64,000 nucleotides of DNA from Brachypterus glaber (GCA_958510825.1 OY294048.1:25059887-25123886), one strand, 5' to 3'. Shown: positions 22,426 through 34,672, numbered from the stretch's first letter. A program made the numbers and translations. The notes: generated by a model not told the origin, from the letters alone.

Positions 22426-23182
22426 TTTTTTTGCTAGAATTACTGGGGTTTTAATAAGTTTAAATAAATAATTTCAGTTAGGATATATATAAGTTATTTA
22501 TTAATTATTATAAAATTTGTCTTATGTAACTGTATTGTAATCCCGTTTATTATTAAATAAATTTAAAAAAAATACAGGATTCTAAATCCGTTTGCAAAAT
22601 GTAAAGGTCTCTTTCCATTTTCGAGAAAAAAGCAGAAAACAAAATGTCAAAATCTGTTTTAGGGTAAATTTGAATATGCGTAAAAAAATTATTAGACGTC
22701 TTATCGTTCTACTTAGTATTAAAGACATCTAAGTATGTATTCTTGGGCTCGAGAGAACTTTACTTCTACTACTCGGGAGCGTGAGAAGCGAGCGTTCACG
22801 GAGATTTTGACATATAAGTTAGTCACGCGCATTCGAATATAACCCTATTTTCGCTTTGGTTTTGTGTTGTTAATTTGAATACCGTGTTATTTTATAATAG
22901 TTAATAAAAGAAGCTTTTTGTATTTAGAAATTATTATACATATTATTATAATAATAATATAACGATGGACGATTTGGAAATTGTGGGGGTTGTTGCCCTT
23001 TTGTGAGATCTGCAAGATGCGGAAGACCAAATGTAGAACGAAGAACGGGAAGTGTTGGATAGGACCAACTCTTTCCAACAAAAAATTTATAGTGAATTCA
23101 GGACTAAACAACCACTAGCGTCTTCGTCCCAAACTCAACTCGGTCTTTCGCGCTGTTGCCAAATTGTGCAATTTAATATACT
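22426..23182. other. Unassigned AT-rich segment
   Basis: No gene assigned. Segment 22,565-22,700 resembles the complement of 42,480-42,640 (TTTTGAGAAAAAGC, AACGTCAAAAT, ATGCGTAA), so it is a dispersed repeat. At 22,964-23,150 a possible coding scrap starts MDDLEIVGVVALL and hits a stop; I could not assign it. Confidence 0.4.
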
Positions 23183-23248
23183 TTTGGTTTTTGGTTGTTT
23201 TGGTGTTTTTTATGCAAAACAAAAACACCAAAACAACCAAAAACCAAA
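23183..23248. repeat. Perfect 28-bp hairpin
   Basis: TTTGGTTTTTGGTTG... (23,183-23,210) is exactly complementary to 23,221-23,248, with a 10-base loop TATGCAAAAC. Perfect pairing over 28 bp is unusual among the decayed repeats around it. Confidence 0.85.
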
Positions 23249-25324
23249 GATATATTAAATAAAACCAATAATGAAAAAACGAAAAAACAGAGAAAATATT
23301 CTCGAAAGAAAAATTGTTTTTGGTAAATCTAAACCTAAAAAGTTTTTAGTAAGCTACAATAATAATAATATTATAATAAAAATTCAAATTTAAACCTTTT
23401 AAGAACTACTGCTTTATTCAAACATACACTGCAAAATAAAATTACTATATTTAAATTTAATATACTATGGGAAACATAATATTATAAATTACGGCAGTTT
23501 AGGTCTTGTAGGTGCCTTTAATGCTGCATAGAAGATTGTGTGATATTTAATATTTTTTTCTACAACTGTCTTAGAATGCTGGTCAAATCGTACAAAAAAC
23601 TCTTACGGTATATAGCACATTCCGTAAGCGGATGACGGTATATGACACAATTCGTAAGGGTTTTATTTTTAGCTAAATTAACGAAATAATTCACAATTTA
23701 CTATAAAATATCAAATTATTAGACGCAAATTATTGTTTTTTATTGAAACTAAAGGTAGTTATTTAATTAAAATCAAAATTTTATTAGTTTTCTTACAAAT
23801 TCTATTTATCATATGTTTACCTGTGTCGCCATCAATGTTTAAACTATTGAAACACTTTATCAAGAATGTAAGCAGATCAACCAATACATACTTTACTATA
23901 AAATAATAAATTATTGGATGTAATTTATTATTTTTTTATTAAAATTTTTGGTTATTATATAATTTATATAATGTGACGGTTAAAACGACACAGGTTATTT
24001 GTTATTAGAAATATTGCCCCTTTTTTTGGAAATGACCCTTTTGACACTACGATAAACCATTTTGTCACTAAAGGCAAAATTTTAGCTATAAGATTAATTA
24101 TATTAGTTACCTTTGGTTATAGTCTCAAGAGTTATTAACTCCTACATTATTTATCTATTTCCAGACTGACTGACTTCTATTATTATATATTCCTACCGGA
24201 TATATTCTGTGTTGACATTAAATTGTTGGTTAGGAATACCGAATCAGATTAAAAATTCCATATTTTTATTCACCACTAGTTTTACAATTAAATAATACTA
24301 TTTCCATAGGTTTTGTTCTGATACAACTTATAAATAATCCATAAGTAACAATAAATAATTTTGACTGAGTAAAATTTCGGTTCATTAGAACTATTTGGAC
24401 AATACGCCACAATAGTTCTGTCAAGTTTTAAAATTAATTAATTAAAATTAATTAAAATAAATTAAATAATTATCAGTTTTGATTTTACATTTTACATAGA
24501 CAATAGTAATCTATATGATTTATATTCAAATAAAACATTCAATTTCATTGTCTTACGCAATAGATCTAAAGACTCGGTCATGCGCAATGAGCCTCTACTG
24601 AAATAAGGTGTGGTAGCGTCAGGCCACCTTTCTTTCTGATATTTCTGCCATAGAAGGCACTTGTGTGTTTCATTTTTGAGAAAACGATCGAATTGATTTC
24701 GGTAAGTTAATCAAATTAATATAAACTAATGTGTATAATTATTTAGTTTTTCTTTTATTTAAAGGTCGTTTTCTAAGAAACCAAGTTTTGTACCAAACTA
24801 AGTTTTCTACTATACTGGTTTTCTACTAGATGGGTTTTTAGTTTTTTTTGCAACCATGTGTTTTTGACATGAGTTTACTCACGTGTGATAATTGACCCAC
24901 GTTTTATATCCATTATTCTACGGTTGATTATGGGCTTTTACTACTAGTTTTCTACGAGTTTATTGCTCCAATTTTAAATTATGGTCTACGCTTTAAGCTT
25001 TTTTAAGCTGACGATAAGGGAAACCCAAGATGGCCGCCATTATGGATAAACTGAATTTTAGTATTTCAATTTTAATATTTCAATTTAATATTTCCCTCCT
25101 GGTGCTGATTACGTATCAAATTTCGAGTTTTTTGGAAACAACTTTATATTCTGAACCTCTGGACACATTCCTAGCAGGAGTATCACCGAACATGTGGCTG
25201 AGCATTTCGTCTGATAGCAACAAGTTTGGATCCAAGATAAGTACCTTTTATTGTAATTCCTTATGAAGGAGAATGTACGTACCGATTTTTGAAACGTGTA
25301 ATCAAATTTGTTAATTATATTTAA
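23249..25324. other. Unassigned AT-rich segment
   Basis: No gene visible. Small structures only: an (AAT)n run near 23,360; a duplicated ACGGTATAT-GACA-type 30-bp unit at 23,605-23,660; an imperfect direct repeat of ACTATAAAATA-bearing sequence (23,696 and 23,890); and a GT-AG-like pair around 24,702-24,763 with no coding context. Confidence 0.4.
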
Positions 25325-25439
25325 ACCTTTTGCATTCACAAAAGGTATTCTGTCATATTTTAACCTTTTGTATTCACAAAGAGGTATTCTGTCATATTTT
25401 GACCTTTTGTATTCACAAAAGGTATTCTGTCATATTTAT
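25325..25439. repeat. Three-copy 38-bp minisatellite with internal dyads
   Basis: Units at 25,325-25,362, 25,363-25,401 and 25,402-25,439. Each has ACCTTTTG-T/C-ATTCACAAA, then GGTATTCTGTCATATTT. ACCTTTTGT and ACAAAAGGT within a unit form a short dyad. Confidence 0.85.
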
Positions 25440-25559
25440 TTTCTTATTACTTTCATTAAATTTATTAATCACATTTTACTTGTTTAAATGCTTAGACCTC
25501 AAACATTTTTAATTTTCAGATTTCCCCCTTTTATTAATTATATTTAATTAATATTTAAA

Positions 25560-27318
25560 TAACCCCTTTTTCTAGTGAATAGAAACAAAGGTAAATATTC
25601 CACTTTTTTTGTTTATTATATTTAAATAAAATCATGGTTAACTTATCATAAATAAAGCCCACGAACCTACATGACCCCTCTTTTTTGCAAAACAATGAAC
25701 GCCTGGGTGAATTGCGATACGGTAAAACCGAACCACGCGACAATTTTGCCATACGACGCTTGTAAGGGAGTACTACACCAGTCGTGCTCTGGACTGACTG
25801 CGGATGAGCTAAAATTATTAAGAACTCGAAGCGCTCGTAAAAATTTGAAATTATTTTGCAATAAATGTAATAATAATTTAAATCAATTTAATGCTTTATT
25901 GGAGCAAATAAAATCTCTTAGAACTGAAGTTAATAAGTATTCAGAATCAAATAAGCGCTTTTAGAGAAGAATTTGTCAAAAAAAAGATATTTTGCAACAT
26001 GGACCAACGAATAATACTTCTCAAAACTATGAAGTGTTAGTCGAAATGCGTGAGCGAAAAATTCGAGCAAAATATATTATTGTATTTATTGTTAAAGAAT
26101 CGGCTGGAGCTCTAGAAGCCTGTAGAGCCAATATAGGCATATTTGGAAAAAAGACGATAAAACAGTGAAACAGATGGCCTATCTAAAATCCGTGCAAGAG
26201 GAACTTAAACGTAGAACTTATGGTGGAGAAAATGATTGGACATAAAATACACAAAAGGCTAGTATTACTGCAAAATACTAAATACTTCTTCTACAACATC
26301 CAGTTTAACTTTTTTATATACAAATATTGATTCAGTATTAGCCAAATTTAATGATCTTACTTCTTTTGTCCACCAGAATAACCCAGCTGCTTTCTTAATA
26401 ACTGAAACTAAACTATATTCAAATATACCAGATTCTATTGTAAAACTAAATGGCTATGATTTATACAGGAATGATAGGCTTGATCAAGGAGGGGGAGGAA
26501 CATGCATTTACTTAAACAAAGCAATATTTTCCAATATTGTTGTTGAATTACTTCCATTTTCTGCTCCTGGAGTAGAATGTACTTGCTTAAAAATTAATTT
26601 TCCAAGCAATACCTGTATTCTTTGTTGCATATATCGACCTCCTTGTTAGTATATTTTTAACCAAAATGATCCCATATTATTTAACAACATTGCGAATTTA
26701 ACTACCCAGTATAAAAACGTTTTAGTATTTGACGATTTTAATTTTTCCCCCATAATAAAATGGCCTAAACCTGTTTTGCCTGCTAATGTTAACTCCAGCT
26801 TTTACCTATTTTTAGATATGCTTTTCATTAACAATTTGACTCAGTTAATGAGTGTACACGCTACCGAGTTAACCAAACACCATCATTGCTAGACGACCTT
26901 ATTTTAACTTCTGACCCAAATATTCTTACGGTATTTCGAACCTTATAACTATCTCATGAAACCTTCAAATTAACCTTTCTTCAAAAAGCAAACACATTAA
27001 CTGGCGCGATATCTTTCAAGGTCATGACATAAACCAACAATGGAATAATTTTGTTAGAATACCTAACGATATCATTAACAATTCTTGCAGAACCGTAACA
27101 GTCAAACAGAACATAAATAAAACCTGGATTAATAGAGACTTTTCCAGCAGATCAATTATAAAAAAGTCCTTTGGCGCAGGTATAAAAGGTCCAAATCTAT
27201 ACATGATTGTGTTGCATAGAGAATTTTCAAATCAGCTTAGTAATAATTTAAAAACTGCCAAACGAACTCATGAAAATAACTTAATATTATCAAATAACAA
27301 AAAACATTTTCATGCTTA
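25560..27318 (+). pseudogene. LINE with PHD-finger ORF1 and ORF2 endonuclease
   Basis: ORF1 piece (25,671-25,964): a Cys/His-rich PHD-type finger with VLHQSCSGLTADELKLL and LFCNKCNNN, then a short coiled coil (LLEQIKSLRTEVNKY). This arrangement is typical of ORF1 in several insect CR1/Jockey-type LINEs. ORF2 endonuclease (26,280-26,960): FLYTNIDSVLAKFNDL, AAFLITETKLYSN, GGGTCIYLNKAIF, CIYRPP, VLVFDDFNFSP (usual G replaced by D in GDFN), then linker NRDFSSRSIIKKSF to about 27,310. RT is absent; a TACAGGGTG element starts at 27,319. Many stops. Confidence 0.8.
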
Positions 27319-27870
27319 TACAGGGTGTTCCAGAACTCGCGTACAGAAATTTTAGAGGTAGTTCTACATACAAAAATAAGAAAAAAGTTCCTATAAAGGT
27401 TGGTCCAGAAACGAGCCCTAAGGGAGCTACGGCCCTTCTGAGAGTGCTCTAAAAAAGAGTTTTTATTTAATATCTCTTTTACCCTATTAACTACAATAAC
27501 GAATTTTTGCACATGCCTTAAAATTGATAAAGGCTATTATTTTATGTAATTTTTATTTGGTAATTTTAACCACGGACGTGCAAAATTAGGGCGCTATGTC
27601 ACTTTTTTGCCCCAAACTTTTTTATCTGTATTTTTTTACATTATCTCAATAAAATATTATTTTTTAGTTAAAAATACATAAAAAAAGTTACTATTAGTAT
27701 AACACCTTAGAACTAACCGTTATCGAAAAAATTACACGTGCTGAGCATCAAAAATTAAAACTATAAAAAAAGTTCCCATACACAAATTATCACAAATTGA
27801 TTTTTAAGGGAGCTACGCCCACTTAGAAAGGGTTACTTTTCAAGACCCGGTAGTACTCTTAAAACTTAAT
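27319..27870 (+). repeat. Diverged relative of family A (arm)
   Basis: Starts TACAGGGTGTTCCAGAACTC, preceded by TA. It keeps the family A block order: AAAGTTCCTATAAA, GGGAGCTACG, TTTTTATTTAATA, GACGTGCAAAATTAGGG, TTTTTGCCCCAAACTTTT, AAATACATAAAAAAAGT and TAACCGTTATCGA. It looks like an ancient subfamily and ends in an (AAT)n run at about 27,868-27,893. Confidence 0.6.
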
Positions 27871-27897
27871 AATAATAATAATAATAATAATAAAAAG

Positions 27898-28505
27898 CAT
27901 ATACAGGATGTCCAGTAAATGATGTCATTAATTTTAAGGAGTGATTCTACATAGGAAAATATGAAAAAAAGTTCCTATAAACATATGTCTAAAAATACGT
28001 CTTAAGGCAGATAAACCCCATTGAAAGTGGCCTAAAAAAAATAGGTTTTTATTTAATAACTCAGGAACGCTTTGAGGTGCAGCATCGAGGTTTTAAATGT
28101 AAACTAACCTTAATAAGGCCCATCTTCGTATGCTATCTTCGTGTACTTATTTTAAACAGGGATGTGCGAAACTGGGGGGGCCTTATTAGTTTTTTGTCCC
28201 AAACTTTTTTCTGTGTAACTCTTTTGTATTTTTATTTTTGGAATATAATTCCTCAGGTCAAAATACATAAAAAAAGGTACTCTTGTGAAATTTCACGATT
28301 CTAGGACGAAAAATTAAATACTAATATTTTGAAAACCTAAATTGTAATGATACAAGGTGAATGTATAGCAAAACTAAGAAAAAAACCTCATATACAGGTA
28401 CTTACAAAAATCAATCCTAAATGAGCTATGGGCTCCTAAAAATGCACCATTTTTAAAGGGTCATAGTAGCTTTAATAGCGATTTTTCGACCTACATTTCT
28501 TAGTT
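27898..28505 (+). repeat. Family A copy 3 (arm, diverged)
   Basis: Begins ATATACAGGATGTCCAG and follows family A order through ATAACTCAGGAACGC, TTTTTTGTCCCAAAC and GGTACTCTTG to the palindrome centre. The inverted second arm is absent; the next copy begins at 28,513. Confidence 0.65.
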
Positions 28506-28512
28506 TTTGATA

Positions 28513-29664
28513 TACAGGGTGTATTTGAAATAGCGTAGGAAATTTTAACAGGTGATTCTACATGATAAAATATGACAAAAAGTTCCTATACACATATGTC
28601 TAAAAATGCGTCATAAGGGAGCTACGCCCCTTTGAATTTGCCTAAAAAAATCGGTTTTTATTTAATAACTCAGGAACCCTTTAAGATATATTAACGAGGT
28701 TTTGCACGTGAATTAATCTTAATAAGGCCCATCTTTGTATGTCATTTTCACGTACTTATTTAAACGGGGGGGCCTTATCAGTTTTTTGTCCCAAACTTTT
28801 TTCTGTGTAACTTTTTTGCAATTTTATTTTTGAAATATGATTCCTCAGGTCAAAATACATAAAAAAGGTACTCTTGTTGTAATACTGTAGGATTAACCGT
28901 TTTCGAGAAAAGTTCATTTGAAGGTGACATTTCACGGTTCGAGGACGAAAAATTAAATACTAAAATGTCGAAAACCAAAATTTTAATGATGCAATGTTAT
29001 TCTACATCAAAAACTAAGAAAAAAAGTTTCCATACATGTAGGTCGAAAAAACGCTTTCAAAGCTACCATAGCCCTTTAAAAATGGTGCATATTTAGGAGA
29101 CCATAGCTCCATTAGGATTGATTTTTGGAATTACCAGTATATGAGGTTTTTTCTTAGTTTTTAATGTACATTCGCCCTGCATCATTAAACTTTTGGTTTT
29201 CAACATTTTTCGTCCTCGAACCGTGGAATTTCACCTTCAAATGAATTTTTCTCGAAAACGGTTAATCCTACAGTATTACAACAAGAGTACCTTTTTTATG
29301 TATTTTGACCTGAGGAATCATATTTTAAAAATAAAATTGCAAAAAAGTTACGCAGAAAAAAGTTTGGGACAAAAAACTGATAAGCCCCCCCCCCCGTTTC
29401 GCACACCCCTGGTTGAAATAAGTACATGAAAATAACACATAAAAACGGGCCTTAGTAGGATTAGTTGACGTGCAAAACCTCGTTGATATATCTCAAAGGG
29501 TTCCTGAGTTATTAAATAAAAACCGATTTTTTTAGCCACTTTCAAAGGGGTGTAGCTCCCTTATGACGCATTTTTAGACATATGTTTATAGGAACTTTTT
29601 GTCATATTTTATGATGTAAAATCATCTGTTAAAATTTCCTACGCTATTTCAAATACACCGTGTA
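28513..29664. repeat. Family A, complete palindromic copy
   Basis: The best reference copy. The left arm starts TACAGGGTGTATTTGAAAT, preceded by TA; the right arm ends TTTCAAATACACCGTGTA. Arms of about 570 bp meet near 29,088, so the element folds almost completely on itself. It has no coding capacity; ORF-like strings inside it recur in every copy because the repeat recurs. Confidence 0.8.
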
Positions 29665-29888
29665 GAATAACCCTGCATCATTGAAATTTTGGTTTTAAAC
29701 ATATTAATACTTAATTTTTTGTCCTCGATCCGTGAAATTTCACCTTCAAATTAATTTTTCTCCAAAACGGTTAATCCTACAGTATTAGAACAAGAGTAAA
29801 ATTACAAAAAAATTAAACAGAAAAAAGTTTGGGATAAAAAACTGATAAGGCCTCCCGTTTCACACATCCCTGGTTAAAATAAGTGCAT
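29665..29888 (+). repeat. Family A copy fragment (inner right arm)
   Basis: Reads from the CATCATTGAAATTTTGGTTTT block to the AAATAAGTGCATGAAAATAAC block, then changes abruptly to Penelope-like coding sequence. Adjacent to the complete copy. Confidence 0.6.
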
Positions 29889-30622
29889 GAAAATAACATA
29901 CAATTCCATTCCCAAAATGTATTTTTTACCAAAAATACATAAAAAGGGGACTCCCCTTAGATCTATTTTAAGCTTTATCAACTCCCCAATTTACGGGTTA
30001 TCTAAATTTATAACTCAGTTTTTAAATTTTGCTTTTACTAAAGACAATTATTATGTTATAGACTCTTTTGATTTTGTAAAATCTATTGAAAATGTTAAAA
30101 TATTCTGTGTCTTTGGATGTAGTATCGCTTTTTACAAATATTCCCATAGACCTTATAAAAAATAGATGGCACCTTATAGAAGATAATTGCCCTTTTTCTT
30201 TAGATACTTTTATAGAAATTTTAACTTTTATTTTCGATAGTAGCTATTTTAACCACAACGGTACATTTTATAAACAAATCTTTGGACTTGGGATGGGTAA
30301 CAATATGTCACCAATTTGCTCTGAAATTGTCATGTCCGAAGCGCAAAACGAGTATTCAAGCCCTTGATTTTGTACTTCCTTTTTTTAAGCGATACGTAGA
30401 CGATATTTTTACTAGCATCCCAAAAATAAAGTCGACTATGTTTTAAAAGTATTTAATAGTTTTCACCCCAAAATAAAATACACCATAGAGATAGAAAATA
30501 ATAACCAATTACCATTTTTAGACACTTTTCTCATTCCTAATAACGAAAACATATTAAAAACCGATTGGTACCATAACCCCACTTTTTCTGAAAGATTCCA
30601 TAATTTCCACTCAAAACATTCC
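29889..30622 (+). pseudogene. PLE1: Penelope-like RT, first segment
   Basis: Three frames give PKMYFLPKIHKKGTPLRSIL, GLSKFITQFLNFAF, VSLDVVSLFTNIPID (motif A), FGLGMGNNMSPICSEIVM (motif B) and FFKRYVDDIFTSIPKIK (catalytic YVDD), then LPFLDTFLIP and TDWYHNPTFSERFHNFHSKH. PKIHK, the GLGMGN-P-like turn and YVDD are diagnostic of Penelope-like RTs. It is interrupted at 30,622 by an I-clade LINE and resumes at 35,191. Frameshifts make it inactive. Confidence 0.85.
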
Positions 30623-30644
30623 TTCTTCTTCTTCTTCTTCTTCC

Positions 30645-32894
30645 TAATTATTGGCGTCGGCTCCTTGAGCCATATCCGCCAGTGTAAGTCTTTATTTCTG
30701 GTCCGGGGGTTTCCTGAGACGGCTAGCTTGTCTGCCTCTTCGTTACCTGGGATTTGAGTGTGGCTTGGAATCCAGCAAAATTGCAGTTCTACTCCTCTTT
30801 TTTCGAGCTTCATGATTAAATTTTTAGTAAGGAAGGATAGGGAATCTTTTTTCGAGGAGTTCTGGGTATTACAGATTTTAACAAGTGCCGACCGAGAGTC
30901 TGAAAAAACAATATACCGGTTATTTTGTTGTGGACCTTCAAGGATAACCTTCAGGGCGTAAGCTTCGGCAGATGAAATGGTCATGGCGTCCGGTATTCTG
31001 CAGCAAAATTTATAATTTTGCGAAGGGATATATATACCTACTCCTACTTTTCCATTAATATTAACTGAACCGTCTGTATATATGGCGTCAAAGTTGTGCC
31101 AGTTGTTGTGGTAAAAATCTAAAAAAGCTTGAGAGTTATTAACATTTTTTTCCAGAAGTGCGATGTGGATTTTCTTTTGGACTAGTACATTTTGCCAATC
31201 GAATTTGAAGAGAGGGATGGAGGGGGATTTTGATATTGATGGGGCTTTGTCCAGAAAAATGTCTAACGCATAAATAATAGGAGGAGGGGTTCTATTGTTC
31301 CCGTATGTTGTTTCGTCGTAGTAGTCAGAATAAATTGAGATGAATTTCGCTAGTATTTGGCTATTTTCCAAGGAAAATAGTTTTTCTACATATCGGCTAG
31401 CTAACCATTCTCTTCTCAGGGCCAGTGGCTGTTCTCCGGTTTCGGCCATCAAAACATTAATTGGTGTTGAGCGCATGTATCCACAAATCGTTCTAAGGGC
31501 CTGTGATTGGATTCTGTCAAGTTTTTTTAGATGAATATTGGGCGCTCGCAGGAACAAGGGGCTGCAGAAGTCTAGGAAGGGTAGGATAATGGCCTTGTAT
31601 AGGGCAAGTAGGGTGGAGGGGTCTGCTCCCCATTTGGTGCCACAAAGTGAGCGTATAATGTTTAGTCTTTTATTGGCTTTTATACATTGCATGTCTATGT
31701 GGTACTTCCAACTTAACGAGGGATCTAAAATAGCACCTAGATATTTTACGGTTGGCGACCAATTGATAACTTGTCCTTCGATAAGGATTCGACCCAGGGG
31801 AGGGTGTCTACTTGTCTTGCGGAAGAGGATAGCGGCGCTTTTTGAGGGAGTAACGGTCAAACCATGTTCAGAAAGCCAGGCATTAATATTATTTAATGTA
31901 GCGTTAATAGCCTCAATTAGTATAGTCAAGTCCGACCCTGAGCATAGAATTGCTAAGTCGTCCGCATACTGAATAATTTTATACCCTAATATGGCTGAAA
32001 GATGTAGAAGATTGGTAAAAATGTTAAATAATAATGGGCTTAATATGGAACCTTGAGGGAGTCCTTTGGAGGCTTTGTTGGGACCCAATTTACCGTTCCT
32101 AGCTTCCTTATCTGCTACATAGACGGAACGATTTTGTATAAAAAAAGGGTAATGTCTGCAATGTCTTTTGGTATATTACTTTGGGCCAGTAGAGCGTACA
32201 TTAGATCCAAATCAACGTTATCGAATGCCGAATTTATATCAAGAGTGACTAACACAGTGTAATTGCCTTTTTGAAGCTCGGTGTGGACGGTGGCAGTGAT
32301 AAGGGAGAGGGGGTCGGCGATGCTTTTCCCTTTCCTAAAACCAAACTGTAGAGGGTATAAACAATTTTCTCTTTCCAATTTGTGTTCCATTCTATTCTTT
32401 ACCAAAGTCTCAAAGAGCTTTAGAACACAGGAGCTTAGTGATATCGGTCTAAAGGAGGAGTTGTTTATTAGGTTTGGGGATGGGGATAATGAGGTAATCT
32501 AACCATTGGGGAGGAGGGGGCTCTTCTCCAGCTAGTATTTTATTAAATAGTGCTAACATTTTAATTTTGGAGGATTTGTGTAGATATTTTAACATGGAGT
32601 ACGAAATGAGGTCTAACCCGGGGGTAGAGTCTGTTTTTTCCTGTAGTGCATAAAGTTCTGGAAGAGTAAAAGGGGGGACTTGTCGGCTGAGAAAGGGACT
32701 TCGGGGGGCGAGGTTGGGCGAAGGGTGGGCATAGTTTTGAGAGGAGGGCTTCGCTGATGGATTTAAGTGGGCAGGCTTTTTTTGGGGGATCCATTCCTCT
32801 GGAAAAACGTTTAATTTTGGACCAGACTGTAGTTAATGGGGTGTCCTTATTTATACTGGAGCAAAAGGTTTCAAAACTTTTACGTTTTTATAAA
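30645..32894 (-). pseudogene. I-clade LINE RT and RNase H
   Basis: From 32,880 down: FETFCSSINKDTPLTTVW (linker), LEREN...YPLQFGFRKGKSI, LVTLDINSAFDN (motif A), KGLPQGSILSPLLFNIF (motif B) and IIQYADDLAIL (YADD), then the thumb, and RNase H AIYTDGSVN, ISSAEAYALKVIL, VFSDSRSAL, CWIPSHTQIPGNEEADKLA. All four RNase H acids are present. The long frame from 32,088 runs past RNase H straight into the terminal CCAATAATTAGGAAGAAG tail, so the usual Cys/His knuckle and 3' UTR are deleted. One shift lies near 32,100. Confidence 0.88.
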
Positions 32895-32942
32895 TGATAT
32901 TTTTTTGTATTTAGGTATAGTTTATTAAAAACAAAATTATTA

Positions 32943-32985
32943 TCTGCCGAGCGCTTTCGGGGTATTAATCCATCATCAGGGCTGG
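32943..32985 (-). ncRNA. Hammerhead-like motif in PLE2 3' UTR
   Basis: The minus strand reads CTGATGA, then GGATTAATACC (weak stem II), CC, GAAA and GCGCTCGGCAG. Both conserved boxes (CUGANGA and GAAA) are intact, but stem II has only about two pairs, so activity is uncertain. The position just after the ORF of a Penelope-like element is where such ribozymes are known. Confidence 0.5.
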
Positions 32986-33358
32986 CACTGAAAAGTAAGT
33001 GAAAGGGGGCAAATTAGATTTTGACAAATTTTTTGGGGGGCTTAAAGTTAGGTTATGTTATGTTAATTTTTTAAAAACTTATTTGTCGATGCCTTATAGG
33101 ATGTAGCATGTGAATATAAATTTGGTATGCATTTTTTTAGAGAAAAAAAAGGGGGACAATTACAGACACTTTAAAAACTTAAAACTAAAATAAAATGCGG
33201 GACTTTTTATCATGACATTTAAAATTACTTTGCTCTTCTTCTGCATGATGGCTATGTATAGAGGATAAAAGGCCAGTTTGACAAGGAAGGTTAGGCGGCC
33301 AGTGACAATCAGTTTTAAAAAAAAAATTATGAAAAATATTAGAGAACAAAAAGAAAGA

Positions 33359-34672
33359 TCAAATTAGGTTTTTGAAAAGGGGATTAAAATTGTTATTTAG
33401 GTTTGTTTGGTTATTAATACATAGGTTTTTATTTTGTACTAATGCTAGTGAAATTTCTAGATCTTCTAGTAAAGAAAGTTTTTGATCATATTTGTGTGTG
33501 TAGAGTTGGTGCAGAATTTCGGTGTTATTTTTAGGGTCGAAAATGTGGTGGTTGAATTGAAGGTGGTGACCAAAAACCGATTTACTCGGTCTTTTGATGT
33601 GTTCACTACATCTTATACCAATTGCCCTGGTAGTTTTACCAATGTAAAAAGTATTGTAGGGGGGGGGACAACTAATTTTATATATTCCACTTTTTCCCAA
33701 TTGTGGGATTGGGTCTTTTGTGTTTCTGAGGTGATTACCCATGCTGGTGGGTGTTTTAAAAACTATGTTTTTGTTGGTATTCTTGAAGAGATGTTTAACT
33801 TTGTACGAAATGGGACCTAAAAATGGTAGGGATATATATTGTTTATCAATTTTGCTTTTGTTAGGGAGGGCTAAATTTACTAGTGCTTTACGTTCGTGTT
33901 TACTTAAGATTTGGTCAACTAGTCTGGGGCAGAATCCATTTTTTTGTGCTAAGTATTTTATAGTATTTATTTCAGTTTCTTTATTTTCTGGTGACAAGGG
34001 AAATTTTAGTGCACGATTAATATAGCAGTTTAGAGACGCATATTTATGTGAAGCAGCATGGCATGAGTCTGAGGGTATTAAATGATCGGTTTGGGTGGGC
34101 TTTCTATATATGATAAATTCAAAAATATTGTTTCGGTGTATTGTTATGTCTAAAAAGTTCAGTGATTTTTTGTTTTCTAATTCAAGTGTAAATTTTATAT
34201 TCGGGTGGACCAAGTTTATGTGGTTTAAGATGGAGTGAGCATCGTCTTCGTTCCCTTCTAATATAACGAAAATGTCATCAACATACCTCCTCCATAGTAT
34301 TATTTTTTGGGAGTGGGTATTAAGAATGTGGTTAGTTTCTAAGTTGTCCATAAATAAGTCTGAGAGGTAGCCTGAAAAGGGGTTACCCATAGCTAGTCCT
34401 TGTTCTTTATAAAACTGGTTATTAAAAGTGAATGTATCCTGTTCTAAACAAAGTTGTACTAGGGCTAACAGGTCCATTTTTATTCTATCTGATACTTTAT
34501 TTGTAAGGATTTTGCTGATTAATGGGATAGTTTCTTTTTTTGGTATTGAGGTATAAAGGTTTGTTACATCAAAAGAAAGTATTATATAATTATTTTGTGG
34601 CTTGATTGGCGCTAAAATTTCTATGAGTTCTAACGTATTTTGGACAGTATATTTAGGTTTAAATTGTGACAA
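33359..34672 (-). CDS. Penelope-like RT with GIY-YIG endonuclease (PLE2)
   Basis: A 437-codon open frame. RT: YIILSFDVTNLYTSIPKKE (motif A, about residues 28-46), QGLAMGNPFSGYLSDLFMD (motif B), LWRRYVDDIFVILEG (catalytic YVDD, about 127-141) and KSLNFLDITIHRN. The C-terminal GIY-YIG endonuclease (about 330-375) reads SGIYKISC, FYIGKTTRAIGIRCSEH and FGHHLQFNHH. The frame continues upstream to about 34,775 through one TAA at 34,679-34,681. From family knowledge, Penelope-like elements combine exactly these two domains and integrate by target-primed reverse transcription. The only certain defects are the 5' truncation and that stop. Confidence 0.88.
   Translation of the reverse strand: MSQFKPKYTVQNTLELIEILAPIKPQNNYIILSFDVTNLYTSIPKKETIPLISKILTNKVSDRIKMDLLALVQLCLEQDTFTFNNQFYKEQGLAMGNPFSGYLSDLFMDNLETNHILNTHSQKIILWRRYVDDIFVILEGNEDDAHSILNHINLVHPNIKFTLELENKKSLNFLDITIHRNNIFEFIIYRKPTQTDHLIPSDSCHAASHKYASLNCYINRALKFPLSPENKETEINTIKYLAQKNGFCPRLVDQILSKHERKALVNLALPNKSKIDKQYISLPFLGPISYKVKHLFKNTNKNIVFKTPTSMGNHLRNTKDPIPQLGKSGIYKISCPPPYNTFYIGKTTRAIGIRCSEHIKRPSKSVFGHHLQFNHHIFDPKNNTEILHQLYTHKYDQKLSLLEDLEISLALVQNKNLCINNQTNLNNNFNPLFKNLI

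Noticed and set aside
22964..23150. Harbinger-type transposase N-terminus (MDDLEIVGVV...)
   Set aside because: Only a short Met-Asp-Asp start and acidic stretch resemble it, with an early stop and no downstream DDE motifs.
24695..24770. Intron with GGTAAGT donor and TTTAAAG acceptor
   Set aside because: No coding sequence or domain on either side supports an exon; short consensus matches are expected by chance.
30463..30645. C-terminal 60 residues of the 541-codon minus-strand frame
   Set aside because: They run through the (GAA)n tail into flanking PLE1 sequence, so they are not part of the LINE protein.
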